Assembly: GCA_017354895.1 (NCBI GenBank)
Contig: CP071499.1
Location: 1,488,001 to 1,552,000, forward strand
DNA from: Podospora comata
Taxonomy: Eukaryota > Ascomycota > Sordariomycetes > Sordariales > Podosporaceae
Direction: 5' to 3'
Length of the DNA: 64,000 nucleotides
Part shown: piece after piece, positions 1-11,960 of the stretch
Position numbering within the stretch: the first letter of the stretch is position 1
Layout: every line of letters begins with the position of its first letter
Notes under the pieces: generated by a model
What the model was told of the DNA's origin: nothing
The model's input: the letters and a program-made list of their open reading frames with translations, nothing else
Databases searched by the model: none
Program-made: the position numbers and the translations under genes

Positions 1-1550
1 GGCAAACGGTTTGTTCAGAGAACAGAATGCTAAGCTTGCTGAGATAACAACTGTAAGTATCTTCATCATTACTGAAATTTTGCAGGAACATTGTATTAAT
101 CGTGTCACAGCAACTCGACAATATGCTCGGCGACTGGCTAGCCCGTAAGCAAAGGCTACGGGGAACAGTCTAATCATACCCACAATTCCTTTATTTTTCG
201 ATTAATTCCCCCTGTACGGCCCGACTACCTATTTTCTCCCTTTGGCTAGTTTGTTTGTCCTTTTTTTCTTCTTGTCGAATTCCCCCTTAGGTACTACACC
301 AACTTGACTTGGTTTTTCTTGGTTTGGTTTTTCTCTTCTTTATCATCAGTATTATTATCAATTGTTTTTCTTTTTATCCTTCGTGATGCATTTACGATAC
401 GACACACGCGGCACAACTGTTGTACCTGCTGCCCAACCTATGTTCAAATTTTCCTGTTTTGTGTCTGTTTCTACCACTGTTGTTGAAAGCACGGCTATGC
501 GCAAATGTTTTTTTCTGGATTCTGCTGAATGGAAAGTGACGAGTCTTGGTTTAGCTTTGTTGGGTTTGTGTTGTTGTGGAAGTGTTTTATTTTGTTTTAC
601 TTTGAGGGGGGGTTGGAAAGGAGAGGGAAGAGCATTGGCAAATAATTATTGTTTTGTAAGGGAGTGTTGTAGAATGAGGAGGAAAGCATTGGGTGATATT
701 GGGGTAGCGGTGGGGATAAGAGCATGTATAGAGATTGAGAGGAACGAGTGAGGAATAGAAGTTGGTGTTTTGAAAAAAACTGTCACAATGATACCCAACG
801 TCAACGTTGAGCCTTGCCGTGTGTGCAGGTTGTCATCTGATGACGACTAACAAGGCTGGCTGAGTCGGGAGTTCCCGCCTTGGTGCATTGCATGGTGCAT
901 AAAGGCACTACAACTTGGTTGAACACGGACAGGGCGGATGTTGACACACACACACATGGCAGATGGACCTATCATTCCTTCTCCACTTGGCACAGACTAC
1001 TTATCCCCTCCTAAAATGTGATTCATATACGGGCTTGACCTGCGGAATAGAATGCAATTCGTAGATAGACAAGTAGACACGGCAGAGGGAGTGTCACTTG
1101 GACAGGGACCAAGGGCTTGGCGATTCTGGATAGACATCTTCCGCGCAATGAGAGCAGAGAAGAAACAATGTGATTCACAGTCGTAGGTGAAAAAAAAAGG
1201 AAGCTAAAGAAATTCCTCCGCTGCCCGACTCTAACCAATCGACACCGAACTCAAACAACAGCCCAAACGGGGTAGCGAAACATCGCGCTTGGGCGGGGGG
1301 TGGAGTCGATCCGACCTCCGGCTTGGTAAATACTCGGACATGTGTGATGTAGTGGAACCGAGGCCGTATCCGACGTACTACGGGGACATCAACGTTCTCT
1401 GTTTTGTTTAACTACAACCGTTTACCCCTCCCTTCCCTTCATTTTCGTTCTCATTATCGGTTCTTCTCTTACTCACCCTCATGCAAACACGACTTTCATA
1501 ACTCAAAACCCACACACTTAGCAAACAAAGTAAACAAAACAGCCGCCAAA
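1..1550. other. Left-edge intergenic region, no gene seen
   Basis: I see no convincing coding region here. The stretch has T-rich and G-rich runs, a short CA run near 950, and a pyrimidine-rich stretch (about 1410-1500) directly before the MAPEG gene that looks like its promoter and 5' leader. The short ORFs around 300-750 and 1020-1240 have low-complexity translations and no family resemblance. Confidence 0.6.
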
Positions 1551-2257
1551 ATGTCCTTCCTCGGCCTCGACCTCGCCTCAACAAACTACTCTTACTACTC
1601 CATCCCCGCCGCCTTTCTCATCACCATGGCTCCCAATGTGTACGCTATGGTGTTGGCGGGGAAGAATTATGATTTGAACCAGTATGTCATACACACACAC
1701 ACCACCATCTCACCCTTCATAACCCTCGCACTTCAGCACCGGATTCCTCGGCTTCTTTCTCGCCCCCATCTCAACAAATATCTTCAATCAAGACATGAAA
1801 AAGAAAAAAAGCTAACAGAAATTGTAGACCCCGCCGCACAGAAGAGATTTGTGCCAAAGATACCTCCATGCCCAAGCCCGTATGCACCCTACTACCCTCA
1901 CATATCTCCCCCCCTCTCTCACTCAACAAGAAAAACCCCAGTGTAAAAAAAGCACAACACTAACAAACCCCCCAGACCCTTCAAAAAATCTCCCGCGCCA
2001 AAGCCGCAACAGCAAACGGCTTCGAAACCCTCTCTCTCTACGCCGCCTCCGTCGTGGCAGCCAACGCCTCGGGCGTCGTCCCCGTCTCCAAGCTCAACAC
2101 CCTCACCCTCGGCTATGTCGTCTCCCGCGCCGCCTACAACTTTGTCTACGTCGTTGCCCAGGACAACAAGAAGCTAGCCGGCATCCGGCCCCTTGTCTGG
2201 GCTGCTGGCGTGATCATCATTATGAATATGTTTGTGAGTGCTGGTGGAAAGGTCTAA
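1551..2257 (+). CDS. MAPEG-family membrane protein
   Basis: Three exons join in frame: 1551-1681, 1828-1879 and 1976-2257, giving 154 residues. The start ATG follows an A-rich context (GCCAAAATG). The protein has the small four-helix layout of MAPEG proteins (membrane-associated proteins in eicosanoid and glutathione metabolism): an N-terminal hydrophobic helix (PAAFLITMAPNVYAMVL), a polar loop with an Asn/Arg stretch (NQPRRT) after it, then helices around residues 75-95, 105-125 and 130-150. MAPEG proteins are ER-membrane glutathione transferases or relatives; the substrate here cannot be told. The 52-nt middle exon is unusually small, but it supplies the polar loop expected between helices 1 and 2 and restores the frame. 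Confidence 0.85.
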
Positions 2258-2474
2258 GTATTTTCACTCTGTAAAAGTGAGAGTCATTCCGAAGGGAGAA
2301 ATGCAAAGGGGGGATTTGATAAGGCGAAAGGGGGTTTGTGTATATGTATTTCTTTGTGTGGCAAGCACACCTTGTATATATACAAGCTCATCTCATTTTC
2401 CCCCAACCATCCCCATCTCCTCCTTCGAAGTTCGTTTAAGCTATATATCATTGTCAGCAATCACTTCTCAACAT

Positions 2475-3352
2475 CTACACCCAGAAAAACTCACCCGGCC
2501 CCCCAATCTTGGTCGTAATCGCCCCATCCTCAATAAACACCCCCGAAAAGTAATAATCCTCATTAGTATTCGGATACCCACTCCTTGGCAGCTCCAACAC
2601 CCCCAAATGCCAATCCTGCCCATTACTACTCGTCGACACACCCCCCACCGGCGCAACGACCTGCTTCAAATCCGCACCCCCCTCACTATACCACAACCCA
2701 ACCCTGTTCCCGGAGAAATCAATCTCGTACGCAAAATTATGCCACACATTCGCCTTCCACTCGCTCAACTTCCACTGCGTCCTCTGGTTCGTCATCCACT
2801 GCAACGCCGGGTTCGCCGCCCCCTGCTCTCCCGAAATCCACCCATACTTTAATTCTGTAAAGTGCGACTCAAAAAAGCAAATCTGATGTTCCTTGTTCAC
2901 CGACGGCGCGTTGGAGTCCCGCCGCGAAATCGAAAAGTGGTAAAACACCTTCCCGCGGTTGATCGCCGCTTTCGTCTGGGGTATCAGCTCGATCCGGCGC
3001 ATCGTCTGGCCGTTCCAGTAGGCTGTGCTGTCGAGCGTGAACCGGGCGCCTTGTTTGGAGACGGTGTCGTTGGGGTTCTTGTAGTCGGGCGAGAGGTTGA
3101 TGTAGCGGTTTACCGTCCCGGAACCGTGGATGTAGTATTCTTTGTTTGTAAAAGCTCATATCAGCCACCATGTGGTTGGTAAAAAGGGGAAGGGGGGGGG
3201 GACATACGATAAGGACCAACTTGATTAGCCCAAGACCACTTGTTCAGATCCGCCGAGGAAGTAAAGTCGTTGAATCTTCCATCCCAGAGAACAGCACCCT
3301 CAACGGCAGCAACACCACAAAAGGCAGCGGCCAACAATGTCGACGTCTTCAT
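2475..3352 (-). CDS. Secreted GH131 beta-glucanase
   Basis: Two exons on the minus strand, 3352-3208 and 3139-2475, give 269 residues. Residues 1-19 form a signal peptide (MKTSTLLAAAFCGVAAVEG) followed by the mature start AVLWDGRFNDF. The body carries the motifs I recognise from glycoside hydrolase family 131: YYIHGSGTVN, NLSPDYKNP, WNGQTMRRIELIPQ, EHQICFFESHFTE, NVWHNFAYEIDF and VLELPRSGYPNTNEDY. GH131 enzymes of ascomycetes act on beta-1,3, beta-1,4 and beta-1,6 glucans outside the cell. Length is normal for a family member without a cellulose-binding module. The single intron has a GTATGT donor and splits a Gln codon. A TATA-like box lies about 85 nt upstream. Confidence 0.93.
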
Positions 3353-3435
3353 TTTGTCGTTAAGAAACAAGCGCAAACAGCCAACGGGCTTGGGAAAAAA
3401 CAAATCGATCGACAACTTGGCATTCACTCGAAGCT

Positions 3436-3443
3436 TATATATA
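3436..3443 (-). promoter_or_regulatory. TATA-like box of the GH131 gene
   Basis: On the minus strand this reads TATATATAAG, 84-91 nt upstream of the GH131 start codon. Position and sequence fit a TATA element of an inducible secreted-enzyme gene. It is inferred from sequence only. Confidence 0.5.
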
Positions 3444-6400
3444 CCCCCAACCCTTTCTCCCCCGCATATTCGCAATCCATTTTCATATGTGTATGCGGGT
3501 ATGTATGTATTCACGGCACCATAAAACTCCGGCTGGTACCTATATGAAAAGGCACGACGGTCCGCGCCCGACGAGGAATATACAACCTAGTCGCTATATT
3601 CCCGAGCCTGCGGATGTCAGCCTCCGGAAACTTTCCAGGGTCAGAACAAAAGTGGGCGGTTGGGTGATCTGTTGATCGATAACTAAGTGAGGAGAGAGAG
3701 CGGAGTGGTGGTGAAAGAGGCGGGTGTTAGAGTACAAATAAAAAGGGACAGGCTCAGGCTAAAGTCGGATAGGCCGCGTTTGTGATGTACTTCGGCATCT
3801 CTGCAATCAATGAGATCTGCCCCGTGTAGTGATGTGGGGAGAGGCTTTTATGGGATAATAGATAAATGTGTTAAAGGGCGGGAATGAGTTATTAGTTGTA
3901 TTGTCTGGGGATGACGGGCTGCCCCATAGGGGTATAGATGAGGTGGACATTGCACACTTGTTGCGGTAATAAATGAGATGGATAGTTTGCGATGGATTCC
4001 ATAGGTGTTTGGCTCATGTTTGGGGATAACTGTCAGCGGCGATGGTGTAATCTCTCAGGGTAAGTGCTGCTCATGTTTGCTTATCAGCAGGAGGTTTAAA
4101 TATTATGGAAAATGCAGAGATCAGTTGGAACAAGGGTTAATTAAAGAGTGATAGCGTTAGGCAATGCTGAACGGGAAATCTATGGAGAGATGATGGATGT
4201 GGAAGCAAAGGTCTGTCATCACCTTGCTCTTGCCTTACTTCCATGGTAACGTAACAGCAATATGTGCCAGACAGGAGCGACTTAGGAGATTGATGACCAC
4301 TCATCAGCAACCCTAACCCTACCCACCTTGTTGGGCAGGTTGAGAGCAAACTTGAGTGAGTCAACAAGATTGGTGTTATGAGGTGAACTACCAGTGTTGG
4401 AGAACCTGAAAAACTAATTGTCTGATGCTCATCAGTGAGACAGAGCTTGGTGGTTGTGTCTGTAATCAACGACTTGACATCAAATTCAAACCGATTCAGT
4501 TCGATTGACGCAGTTGACAGCATCAGAAACATTGCAAACTCGCAACAAAATGGGTCAATCGCAGAAATGCTATGCCATATTCCAAACTCGGAGCAACACA
4601 ATAGGCCACAACCGTAGCTTCAGACGTAGAATTTTTACAAGCTTGTCAAACAGCAGCAAACAACTCTCGACTTGTTTTGACAGCAGGAACAGGCAAATCA
4701 TTCGCAAACACAAAAATACACATGTTGTGGGTGATGAAATGTCGAGACCACCCCACAGCTCGGACCTAGAATGGTCGTAGTCCAAAGCCATAATGAAAGG
4801 GATAAGGTGATCACTTCGATTTAGGAGGCCGGGAACGGAGGAAGATCCATAGAGAATAAGAATAACCCTCAGCAAGCCACATTGTGGAGCCGCCATTCGC
4901 ACCAATACAACCCGTCGTCAATTCCACTTGGCGGTGTAATATTGGACAGACTGCATTGATGTGTAGATAAAGAAGAAAAAAAGAAGAGGAGGAAGTTGGC
5001 CAGCCTGACCAAGAATATATACTCAAATTTTTGGCTGCGCAGAAAGTGGGACCGCTGAATTAGGGCTAGTGCGGGTCTGTGGGTGGGCGACGATACGAGA
5101 TAAGGATAAGGATAAGGATAAGCTTTTTTGGTGGGGTGAAGGGGCATCACCCGCCTCGAGCCTCCTTCAACACCACAACTCAACAGTTCTTATCATGCCC
5201 CGTCTACGAGAGATTCATGGTTCACTCGATTTGGAAGCCGCCGTCCGGCATCTGCTCGGCCTTTCTTGACTCGATACGGACAGCCACGACAGCATCTGGC
5301 GGGCGGGTGGCTGCTGCAGACGGAACACATGCTGTGGCTGCTTTTCAGATGGGCAATTCTCCCCCAAGTCAAACGTTGAGCAAGATCCGCGATCTGGTCT
5401 GTTTCTTTGCCTGGACACTGGCATGAACATGCGACGAGACATCTACTGCCGGTGCCACAACATCCCAGCCCGCTTGTTCGGAAGGGAAGCCGATGGGAAG
5501 CACAGAACAAAAACCCGATTGTCCGCTGTCGGAGCAAGGCCCGACATGATCCGCTTGATCTGCTCGGTCCGCTGGGACATGAAAGCGCTCGCCGGCCGGC
5601 TTCTCGGGTGGACACATGAATTGTCCGTTGCCGTTTTATGTCTTCCGAATTGCATGTGATGAAGCCATATGGAGCGAGCTACATTATTGCACCTGTCACC
5701 CCTTTCCCAGAGTCATCGACTTGCTGCGGTCGATCATCACGGCCTTCCCGCCACGAGCGCTTTCGTACTCCCCCAGAAGTTGAGCTATCACCGGGTGACT
5801 GCTGCTGCCTTCCATGGACTGCCGGTGGTGTCGACGGAATATTCCGGTGTCGTATGAATGGGGATCACAAACTCCATCACCAACTCCCAAAACGAACCAG
5901 CTTTCTGCGTCTCCTGCTTCTTTGGGAATGTGTGTCATGGAAGCCAGCCGCAGAGCACTGCCTAACGATGAAACTGGCGTCGTCCAACCATTTTCGTGGC
6001 AGAGATGCTGATCCCAGCAGCCGTGGTTCCTAGCTTCAGGAGAGCCCAAGGTTGATCACCTCTCACGCTTCACATAGCTCGGACTCTTGGAGGGTTTTAT
6101 AAATCGCTTTTCTTGGCCAACTCGTAGCTGCTTAAAAGTTCCCAGTTCTCCTTTCCATCAACCAGGCGCAGCGGTTACGTGGCAAACCTCCGGCTTGGAA
6201 TTACTGGTGATACAAGCACAAACGTTGCCCGCACACACCGGATACGATACTCCTTTCGGCGGGTAGTAGCACAGAAGAAACGAGCCTGCCCGTGGCCGTT
6301 GATCCGCTCAGTTGACGGAAGCGGTGTGTTCTACTCTTGTGATGAATGATTAGCATGGTCCTGGTTGTGACAGTTCTTGTACCATCCTCCGCTCCCACAT

Positions 6401-6724
6401 GCGCGCGAGACGGCGACTGCACGGGATGGGCTTCTGGCAAAGGGGTAATATATAAATATAGGGGGATTGCTTCCTGAAGGGATGCTCGAGTGTCTGATAG
6501 CCATCTTATCATATTCTGTGCGCGGTTGACATTCATTCCATTCTTCCGAAGCTTGGACAAATTCTCTCGACCGGGCTCAAATCCATTAGAGCCAGACTTT
6601 TCAACCACGTCCTCAGTGATAGCAACATTATCAACATATACTCTCATCCACCGCAGCAGAATTGGAACCTCTCTCTCTCTTGTACAAATCCTGCTCTCCA
6701 AGCTCCTGACGCTCAATAAACACA
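3444..6724. other. Long gap between GH131 and the micro-gene, no gene seen
   Basis: About 3.3 kb lies between the divergent GH131 gene and the 40-residue gene. ORFs here have low-complexity or cysteine/serine-scrambled translations and I recognise none. The region holds four tandem copies of a hexamer (ATAAGG) at about 5098-5121, a short CCCTAACCCTA run near 4312 that looks like chance telomere similarity, and a TATA box near 6450. The final 60 nt before 6725 are pyrimidine-rich and look like a 5' leader. Confidence 0.55.
6450..6460 (+). promoter_or_regulatory. TATA-like box upstream of the 40-residue gene
   Basis: The sequence ATATAAATATA is flanked on both sides by AGGGG pentamers, which match the stress response element core (AGGGG/CCCCT) bound by Msn2-type factors. 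It lies about 265-275 nt upstream of the micro-gene ATG, which allows a long leader. Regulation by stress is an inference from the pentamers alone. Confidence 0.4.
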
Positions 6725-6931
6725 ATGTCTTCGTACGCATCCCACCAACCACAAGCTCCCACTCCTCAAGGAGGCGAGGACTCGTCTACCAGCTCGGGGG
6801 GAGGTGTCACTCCTATTGATCCCCGTATGTTACCTATCTCAAGCAACCATCGTGGGGGGGAAGGGGGGGCCGGGGGGTAAATGGTGACTAATCCGTTTTT
6901 GATGCCAGAGTTTGGGAAGAAGAAGCCCTAA
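6725..6931 (+). CDS. Spliced 40-residue Ser/Gly/Pro-rich protein
   Basis: Two exons, 6725-6824 and 6909-6931, give a 40-residue protein starting MSSYASHQPQAPTPQGG and ending in a basic tail, DPQFGKKKP. The intron (84 nt) has a GTATGT donor and a CCAG acceptor and splits a Gln codon. The second exon is only 23 nt including the stop, so a plain ORF scan with a length cut-off misses the gene. Codons are clean and the ATG context (ACACAATG) is typical of expressed fungal genes. I recognise no domain; the protein looks disordered and soluble. Function unknown. Confidence 0.6.
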
Positions 6932-7918
6932 AAACCATCGTGATCAACCTGTTAACATGGCAACTTATACCTTTTTCTTTTTTTCTTTCATTATGGGACC
7001 ACACTGGGGGGCATAAGGGGGGGTTTGGGAAACAGAGAGATACCCCTATACACTATCCTACACTCGCTTTGTTTTGTTTGTTTGTTTTTTAATCTCTAAT
7101 TATTAATGCACTCGCTCTCTCTCAGGGGTTGTTGTTTGAGTTGGGGGATGAGGGAAGTTGATGGTGGACGTTTCATGGCCAAATGCTTGGTTAGATTTAA
7201 TTCGAGTAGTGTTGAAGGGAGAGAGGTTGGAGATGGTACAAAAAAAGTTGCAAGGTGCAAGGAATGCTGATGATAGGAATAATTGCAGAGCAGGCGCGTT
7301 CGAGGGTTTAGGAATAAGAGATACTACCTACCTAACTCAAGATTCTCATGCCAAAAACGGTTTCTTGACAGTTCGTATGCCAAAAGAATGGCGATGACGC
7401 TATGTTGTGATGTTTCTCACAGTAATGTTGGTGATGATTTCTTGGTGTTTTTCACCTGCAACGACCCGGTGGCTGAGCCAAAATCCCAACAATCCGGACA
7501 TGTAAACAAATGTACTGCCTATTCCCCAAGTCCTACAGCAACGCAACGCAACACGCACCGTGTTCCTGGGATGGTGCATGACATGACATGACAGCAAGCC
7601 ACACCGACCGAAAAGAAAACCACAGTCCACAGAACCAAAACCCGCCCCCCCCCCCCACGCATGCAGAGTTCCCCCTGTTGTGTCATCACACAATACAGAA
7701 AAATGTGGATTCTTTAATAACTACAAGGCTTCGTCGGGACCAAGTTACACCCAACCCAAGACAATATCCATACCCGCCCGGCGAAAAATCTCGTTAAGAC
7801 GGGGGAGATGAGGACAAAGAGATGGGAAATTTCCTCCCGTGCTCCAAAATAAGCAAAAGTCGTCAGATTGAGTAGAAAAGATGGACCACTGGTTAGACTT
7901 TGGGCGCGGGTGTCGTAT
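6932..7918. other. Intergenic region, 3' ends of two genes
   Basis: This holds the presumed 3' UTR of the micro-gene (T- and G-rich, 6932-7150) and the downstream region of the minus-strand PTH11-type gene. A run of C residues lies at about 7648-7660. I see no gene. Confidence 0.55.
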
Positions 7919-9309
7919 TCATATACCGCCAGGATGGATTGGTTGAACGTCGTGTCTTGTAACGCCCTGAACCAAATCAGCTTCCGCCGTAGGAATAAGC
8001 GCCCAAACTCGCCACCATGCGTTGTGAGATAACTGGCGGATATTTAGGCGTACCGCATTCGTAGGTGGGCTCGGTAATGGTTTGTTTAGGTTAGGGAGAA
8101 ATTGGTTCTTGTCATTGGTAGGTAAGTACCCCGACTGCTGGCTCTTGTTCGCTTGATGAGAAGGTCGATTAGGTTTGCTGTCAGAATCAGCAGCGGGCGG
8201 TTTCTCCAATATCCGGAGTCGTGGAAAGTAGCGTGCGAAGAATGGTTTGGTGGCTGCGGCCGAGGCGCAAATCTATCAACAAAGGATTAGATATTGGCTC
8301 ACATGAGGAAAAAAGTTTTTTCGTATCACCTACGATACCAAGAAAAAGCTCGACTGCGCCTGGAAACCTGGTGTCGTACAGACGCCAAGTAATATCCCCA
8401 TCCGGACTGGTGACCATAACCCAGGTGAGATAGGTCCTGACTGAGCCAGCGATGCAGACGAGCAATCCACCTGCAAAGAGTAAAAGAATCGTGAGACGTT
8501 GGGGAAGAGGCAGCTGAATACCCAACACCATCTTGACGGGGACGAAGACGATGAGGAAGTCCAGGATGGTGTTGATAATACTGGCAACAATAACGTGAAG
8601 CCCTTGGTTGATGCAGCGCTGTGGCCCAAGAGCGACTGTCCAGATGTCGGATATGGGTCTCTGCTGGTCAGTACTCATTGCCAGACCACCATCCGGGAGC
8701 AGAAACCTACGAGCATTGGAATATCGTCACGAGCACAAACACAATTGTATCGAGTGTTACCACCCCGGATAGGACAAACACAACGTGCTTGGTCCGGCCC
8801 CTCGAGCAAGCAGCTACTCTGGAGAGGAGAGCGAGAATGGAAAGCTTGGTGAACCCTGTTGCCAGGGCAAAGAGAATCTGCTCTGCAAGGCTGCGGCCGA
8901 GTCAGAAAGTTGGTACCATGGAAGACGGCAATGGGCGTAACCTACCCAACCTGCAAACTCAGCATCACCAGTTCAGGGCGCACATCCCACGTGTGACGAT
9001 CTGTGTCGAGTCTGAAGTGACCTATGACCTGGAGCACCACAAAGGCCACCGCGGGTACCTGGTAAAGCGTTAGTGTTGAGTGCTAATGCATTCAGACATG
9101 GTTTGAATAACGTATGCAAGGCAGATCAGCACGTCGTCGTGACCGAAGCCGTTGGATATCTTCACGCGTGTATAGATTCGTATGGCGAGAACAACCCCTG
9201 CTAAACTCAACAGAAGTAACCCGACAATGATGTTGTTTGGCCCGCGAGTTTCTGGATCAACGTGATTCGATGGAGGCCAGGAAGCAGTTATCTCTGCTGT
9301 GATCCGCAT
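7919..9309 (-). CDS. PTH11-type fungal rhodopsin-domain membrane protein
   Basis: Five exons on the minus strand, roughly 9309-9112, 9058-8946, 8890-8711, 8658-8334 and 8272-7919, join in frame to 389 residues. The product has the layout of the fungal seven-helix rhodopsin-like domain (Fung_rhodopsin, found in PTH11-related receptors): helix 1 with AIRIYTRVK, then FGHDD, an aromatic loop ending DRHTWDV, FTKLSILALLSR in helix 4, FQCSPISDIWT, then RCINQGLHVIVASIINTILDFLIVFVP, and ELFLGI-ICASAAATKP near the last helix. A polar Pro/Ser/Asn tail of about 100 residues follows and should be cytoplasmic. Ligand and pathway are unknown. The exon 3/4 junction uses a less usual GAG acceptor, chosen because it keeps frame and the family motif FQC-x-PI. 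Confidence 0.85.
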
Positions 9310-10498
9310 GCTGTGTCTGAAGGTGTAGCAGGAAGGGCCAGAGTGCGGGTTCCACGCAAGCCGAGATGCTGGTCGGCCTAGGCCAGGGCTTCAACGAGGA
9401 CGTCTAACGGGCAGCGGTACAAATATACCATGTTTCTTGACCAAGACCTCGAAGAGCTAGTTTACTTCGTTAGGCAGTGTCAAGAGACCTCTTGATAACA
9501 CCACGAATTCAGTTGAAACAAGACCTCCATGCACTAAAATTGATACAGCGAACTTCACGTGCAGTACTGGAGCTCTTGTAAACATGCATGATGCTCGGCG
9601 TAATTCTCGAGTCCATCGGCAAATGGTGCCGGTAGATGGTGTATGAAAATGTTTACAGGAACTGAACTAGAGAGGTGAGCCAAGAGGTCGGAGACGCCGG
9701 TGACTGCGATACATGGCCATCACTGTGACCAACCCGAGCACTGACAGCTCAACCCTTGTGCGGATCAAGTTTCAAACATGTGCTTCCTGCCAAAGAAGGA
9801 TAGGAATGTACGATGCTAGCCTTGGGAGATCTCGACCCGTCACTTGAAGGCGCATGGAGATGTGGGGTGGTAGGGTCGTGGGGGTACAGCCACTTGCTTG
9901 ACAACCCATGACTTGTGCTTGAAAGCACAGCAGCTCTCAGACGGGATGTGAGTAGCGAGGAGGAGCTCTGGGGAAACGCTGGTCACCAACACCAACCAAC
10001 CGGCAGTCTTCCTGTTGACTCTCGAGAACATGCAAGTCTGATCGGGTTCGCTTGACCCGGACAGGTGATGTTTCAGGGTGGCTGAGGCGCACCGAGCGCC
10101 GGTGGTATTTTTTTCAGAATGCAACTGTGATGAGCTCTCGAAGAAGAAACAACATATGCTTGCAAGTGTTGAATATATCTTGTGATCCAATACTGAAAGA
10201 CGTGAGTCGATAGGTAGGCGAAGGTAACGGTGAAGTAACAAGTGAATGGATGATGCAAGTGCAACAGCGAACTTCCAGGACTTGTCGTTGAATCCAGCTG
10301 GTGACCAGGTGCCAGCCGAGATCCGGCCCGCCACTACGCCTTACCTAATGGGAGCTAGTGCCACCCCGCCAAATCCACCCACAAAAATTCCTGGGATTCG
10401 CAAAATCACTTTTGATCTTGAATTCTCGGCTTTCTCCTCGTAAACGACCGACGCAAAAACCACACCTATAGAAGAAATATCTACAGGAAGACGGCAAA
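9310..10498. other. Divergent promoter region between PTH11-type gene and uL1
   Basis: About 1.2 kb separates the minus-strand membrane protein from the ribosomal protein gene. Translations in all frames look random. The last 60 nt (A-rich, CACACCTATAGAAGAAATATC) resemble a ribosomal-protein leader. No other feature is seen. Confidence 0.55.
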
Positions 10499-11352
10499 AT
10501 GTCCAAGATCTCCGTCGGTACGCACCATCAACGCCCACCCAGTCGACATCTACGATGAAATGGCAATTGAACTGACCCTGTCGCAGCCGGTGTGCGTCAG
10601 CACGTCGCTGAACTCCTCGAGTACAGCAATGAGACCAAGAAGCGTAACTTCTTGGAGACTGTCGAGTAAGCCAGCAACCTCCTCCTCGAAGTGAGGCCGC
10701 CATCATCGAAAACATGTTGCTAACAGCCACCAAAGGCTCCAGATCGGTCTCAAGAACTACGACCCCCAGCGTGACAAGCGTTTCTCCGGCACTGTCAAGC
10801 TCCCCACCGTCCCCCGCCCCAACATGAGCATCTGCATCTTGGGTGACCAGTACGATATCGATCGTGCGAAGCACGGCGGTGTTGACGCCATGAGCGCCGA
10901 CGATCTCAAGAAGCTCAACAAGAACAAGAAGCTCATTAAGAAGCTTGCCCGCAAGTACGATGCCTTCGTTGCTTCCGACACCCTCATCAAGCAGATTCCC
11001 CGTCTGTTGGGTCCCGGTCTCTCCAAGGGTATGTTGTGCTGTCTTCCCAGTCGAGGTAACTTGCGAAGACTAACTTCTTTCGTGTGTAGCTGGCAAGTTC
11101 CCTACCCCCGTCTCCCACAGCGATGATATCTCCGCCAGAATCACCGAGGTCAAGTCCACCGTCAAGTTCCAGCTCAAGAAGGTTCTTTGCATGGGTGTTG
11201 CCGTTGGCAACGTTGGCATGACCCAGGAGCAGCTGATTGCCAACATCATGTTGGCCATCAACTACCTCGTCTCCCTCCTCAAGAAGGGCTGGCAGAACGT
11301 TGGTAGCCTTACCATCAAGGCTACCATGTCTCCTCCCCGCCGCCTCTACTAA
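10499..11352 (+). CDS. RPL1: 60S ribosomal protein L10a (uL1)
   Basis: Four exons, 10499-10517, 10587-10665, 10736-11028 and 11090-11352, give 217 residues, the usual length of eukaryotic uL1. Recognisable stretches include [85 protein letters not shown] and the end TMSPPRRLY. The protein forms the L1 stalk that guides deacylated tRNA out of the E site. The first exon is only 19 nt, as is common in fungal ribosomal protein genes. Codon use is C-ending and strongly biased, fitting high expression. Confidence 0.97.
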
Positions 11353-11960
11353 ACTGGGAGGTCAAGTGGTGTTGACCGGGTCTGGAGGGTTACGCTGTTC
11401 AGATCCTTTTTTTGATTCGGGCGTAGATATGATGGCATGAAGTCACAGTAATGAAATCAGATTTAGCCTGCCTTTTTCTCACTGCCATTGTGATTGTGAA
11501 GTTCAGCCGTGTTTGGTGATTTGTAGGTACTGGCTTACTCCGTGTGGGGCGAATGATCTTCGGCCGACTGCAGTTTTTGATGCCGAGACTCCATTGTAAA
11601 TCCGGGACTAACCTGTTTCCCCAAGCGGTGATGTATTGATAAGCAAGATGGACCGCTCCGGCTCCGGCCGGCTCTGCCAACGGGATTGGGAGAAAGCTCA
11701 GCCAAAGAGCCCCGCCCCGCCCCCGCGCAACCTCATAGAGTCGGGTTGGAATTCCGTGATTGAGCCTCGATATCATATCTCTTTTTTTTTTTCTAATCTT
11801 CATGCTCTTGTTTCTTTCGCCAAGAACAAGGACGAGATTTCTCAGGCTCACACAATCTACCACTACCACGCTCACATTTCGCTACGCACACACAGCACGA
11901 CGCTCTCCATCACCAGCATCACTATTAGCATCATCGATCAGCAAATACAAACCCGCCAAA
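11353..11960. other. uL1 3' flank and NPY1 promoter/leader
   Basis: No separate gene is seen. The sequence from 11780 to 11960 is an open frame continuous with NPY1 (from an ATG at 11760) and is rich in T then C, consistent with a leader; see the NPY1 entry for the alternative upstream start. Confidence 0.5.

Noticed and set aside
4310-4323. CCCTAACCCTA telomere-like run
   Set aside because: Only two units; no array, so not an interstitial telomere.
5098-5121. (ATAAGG)4 repeat as part of a gene
   Set aside because: The surrounding frames have no protein character. It is kept only as a short microsatellite.
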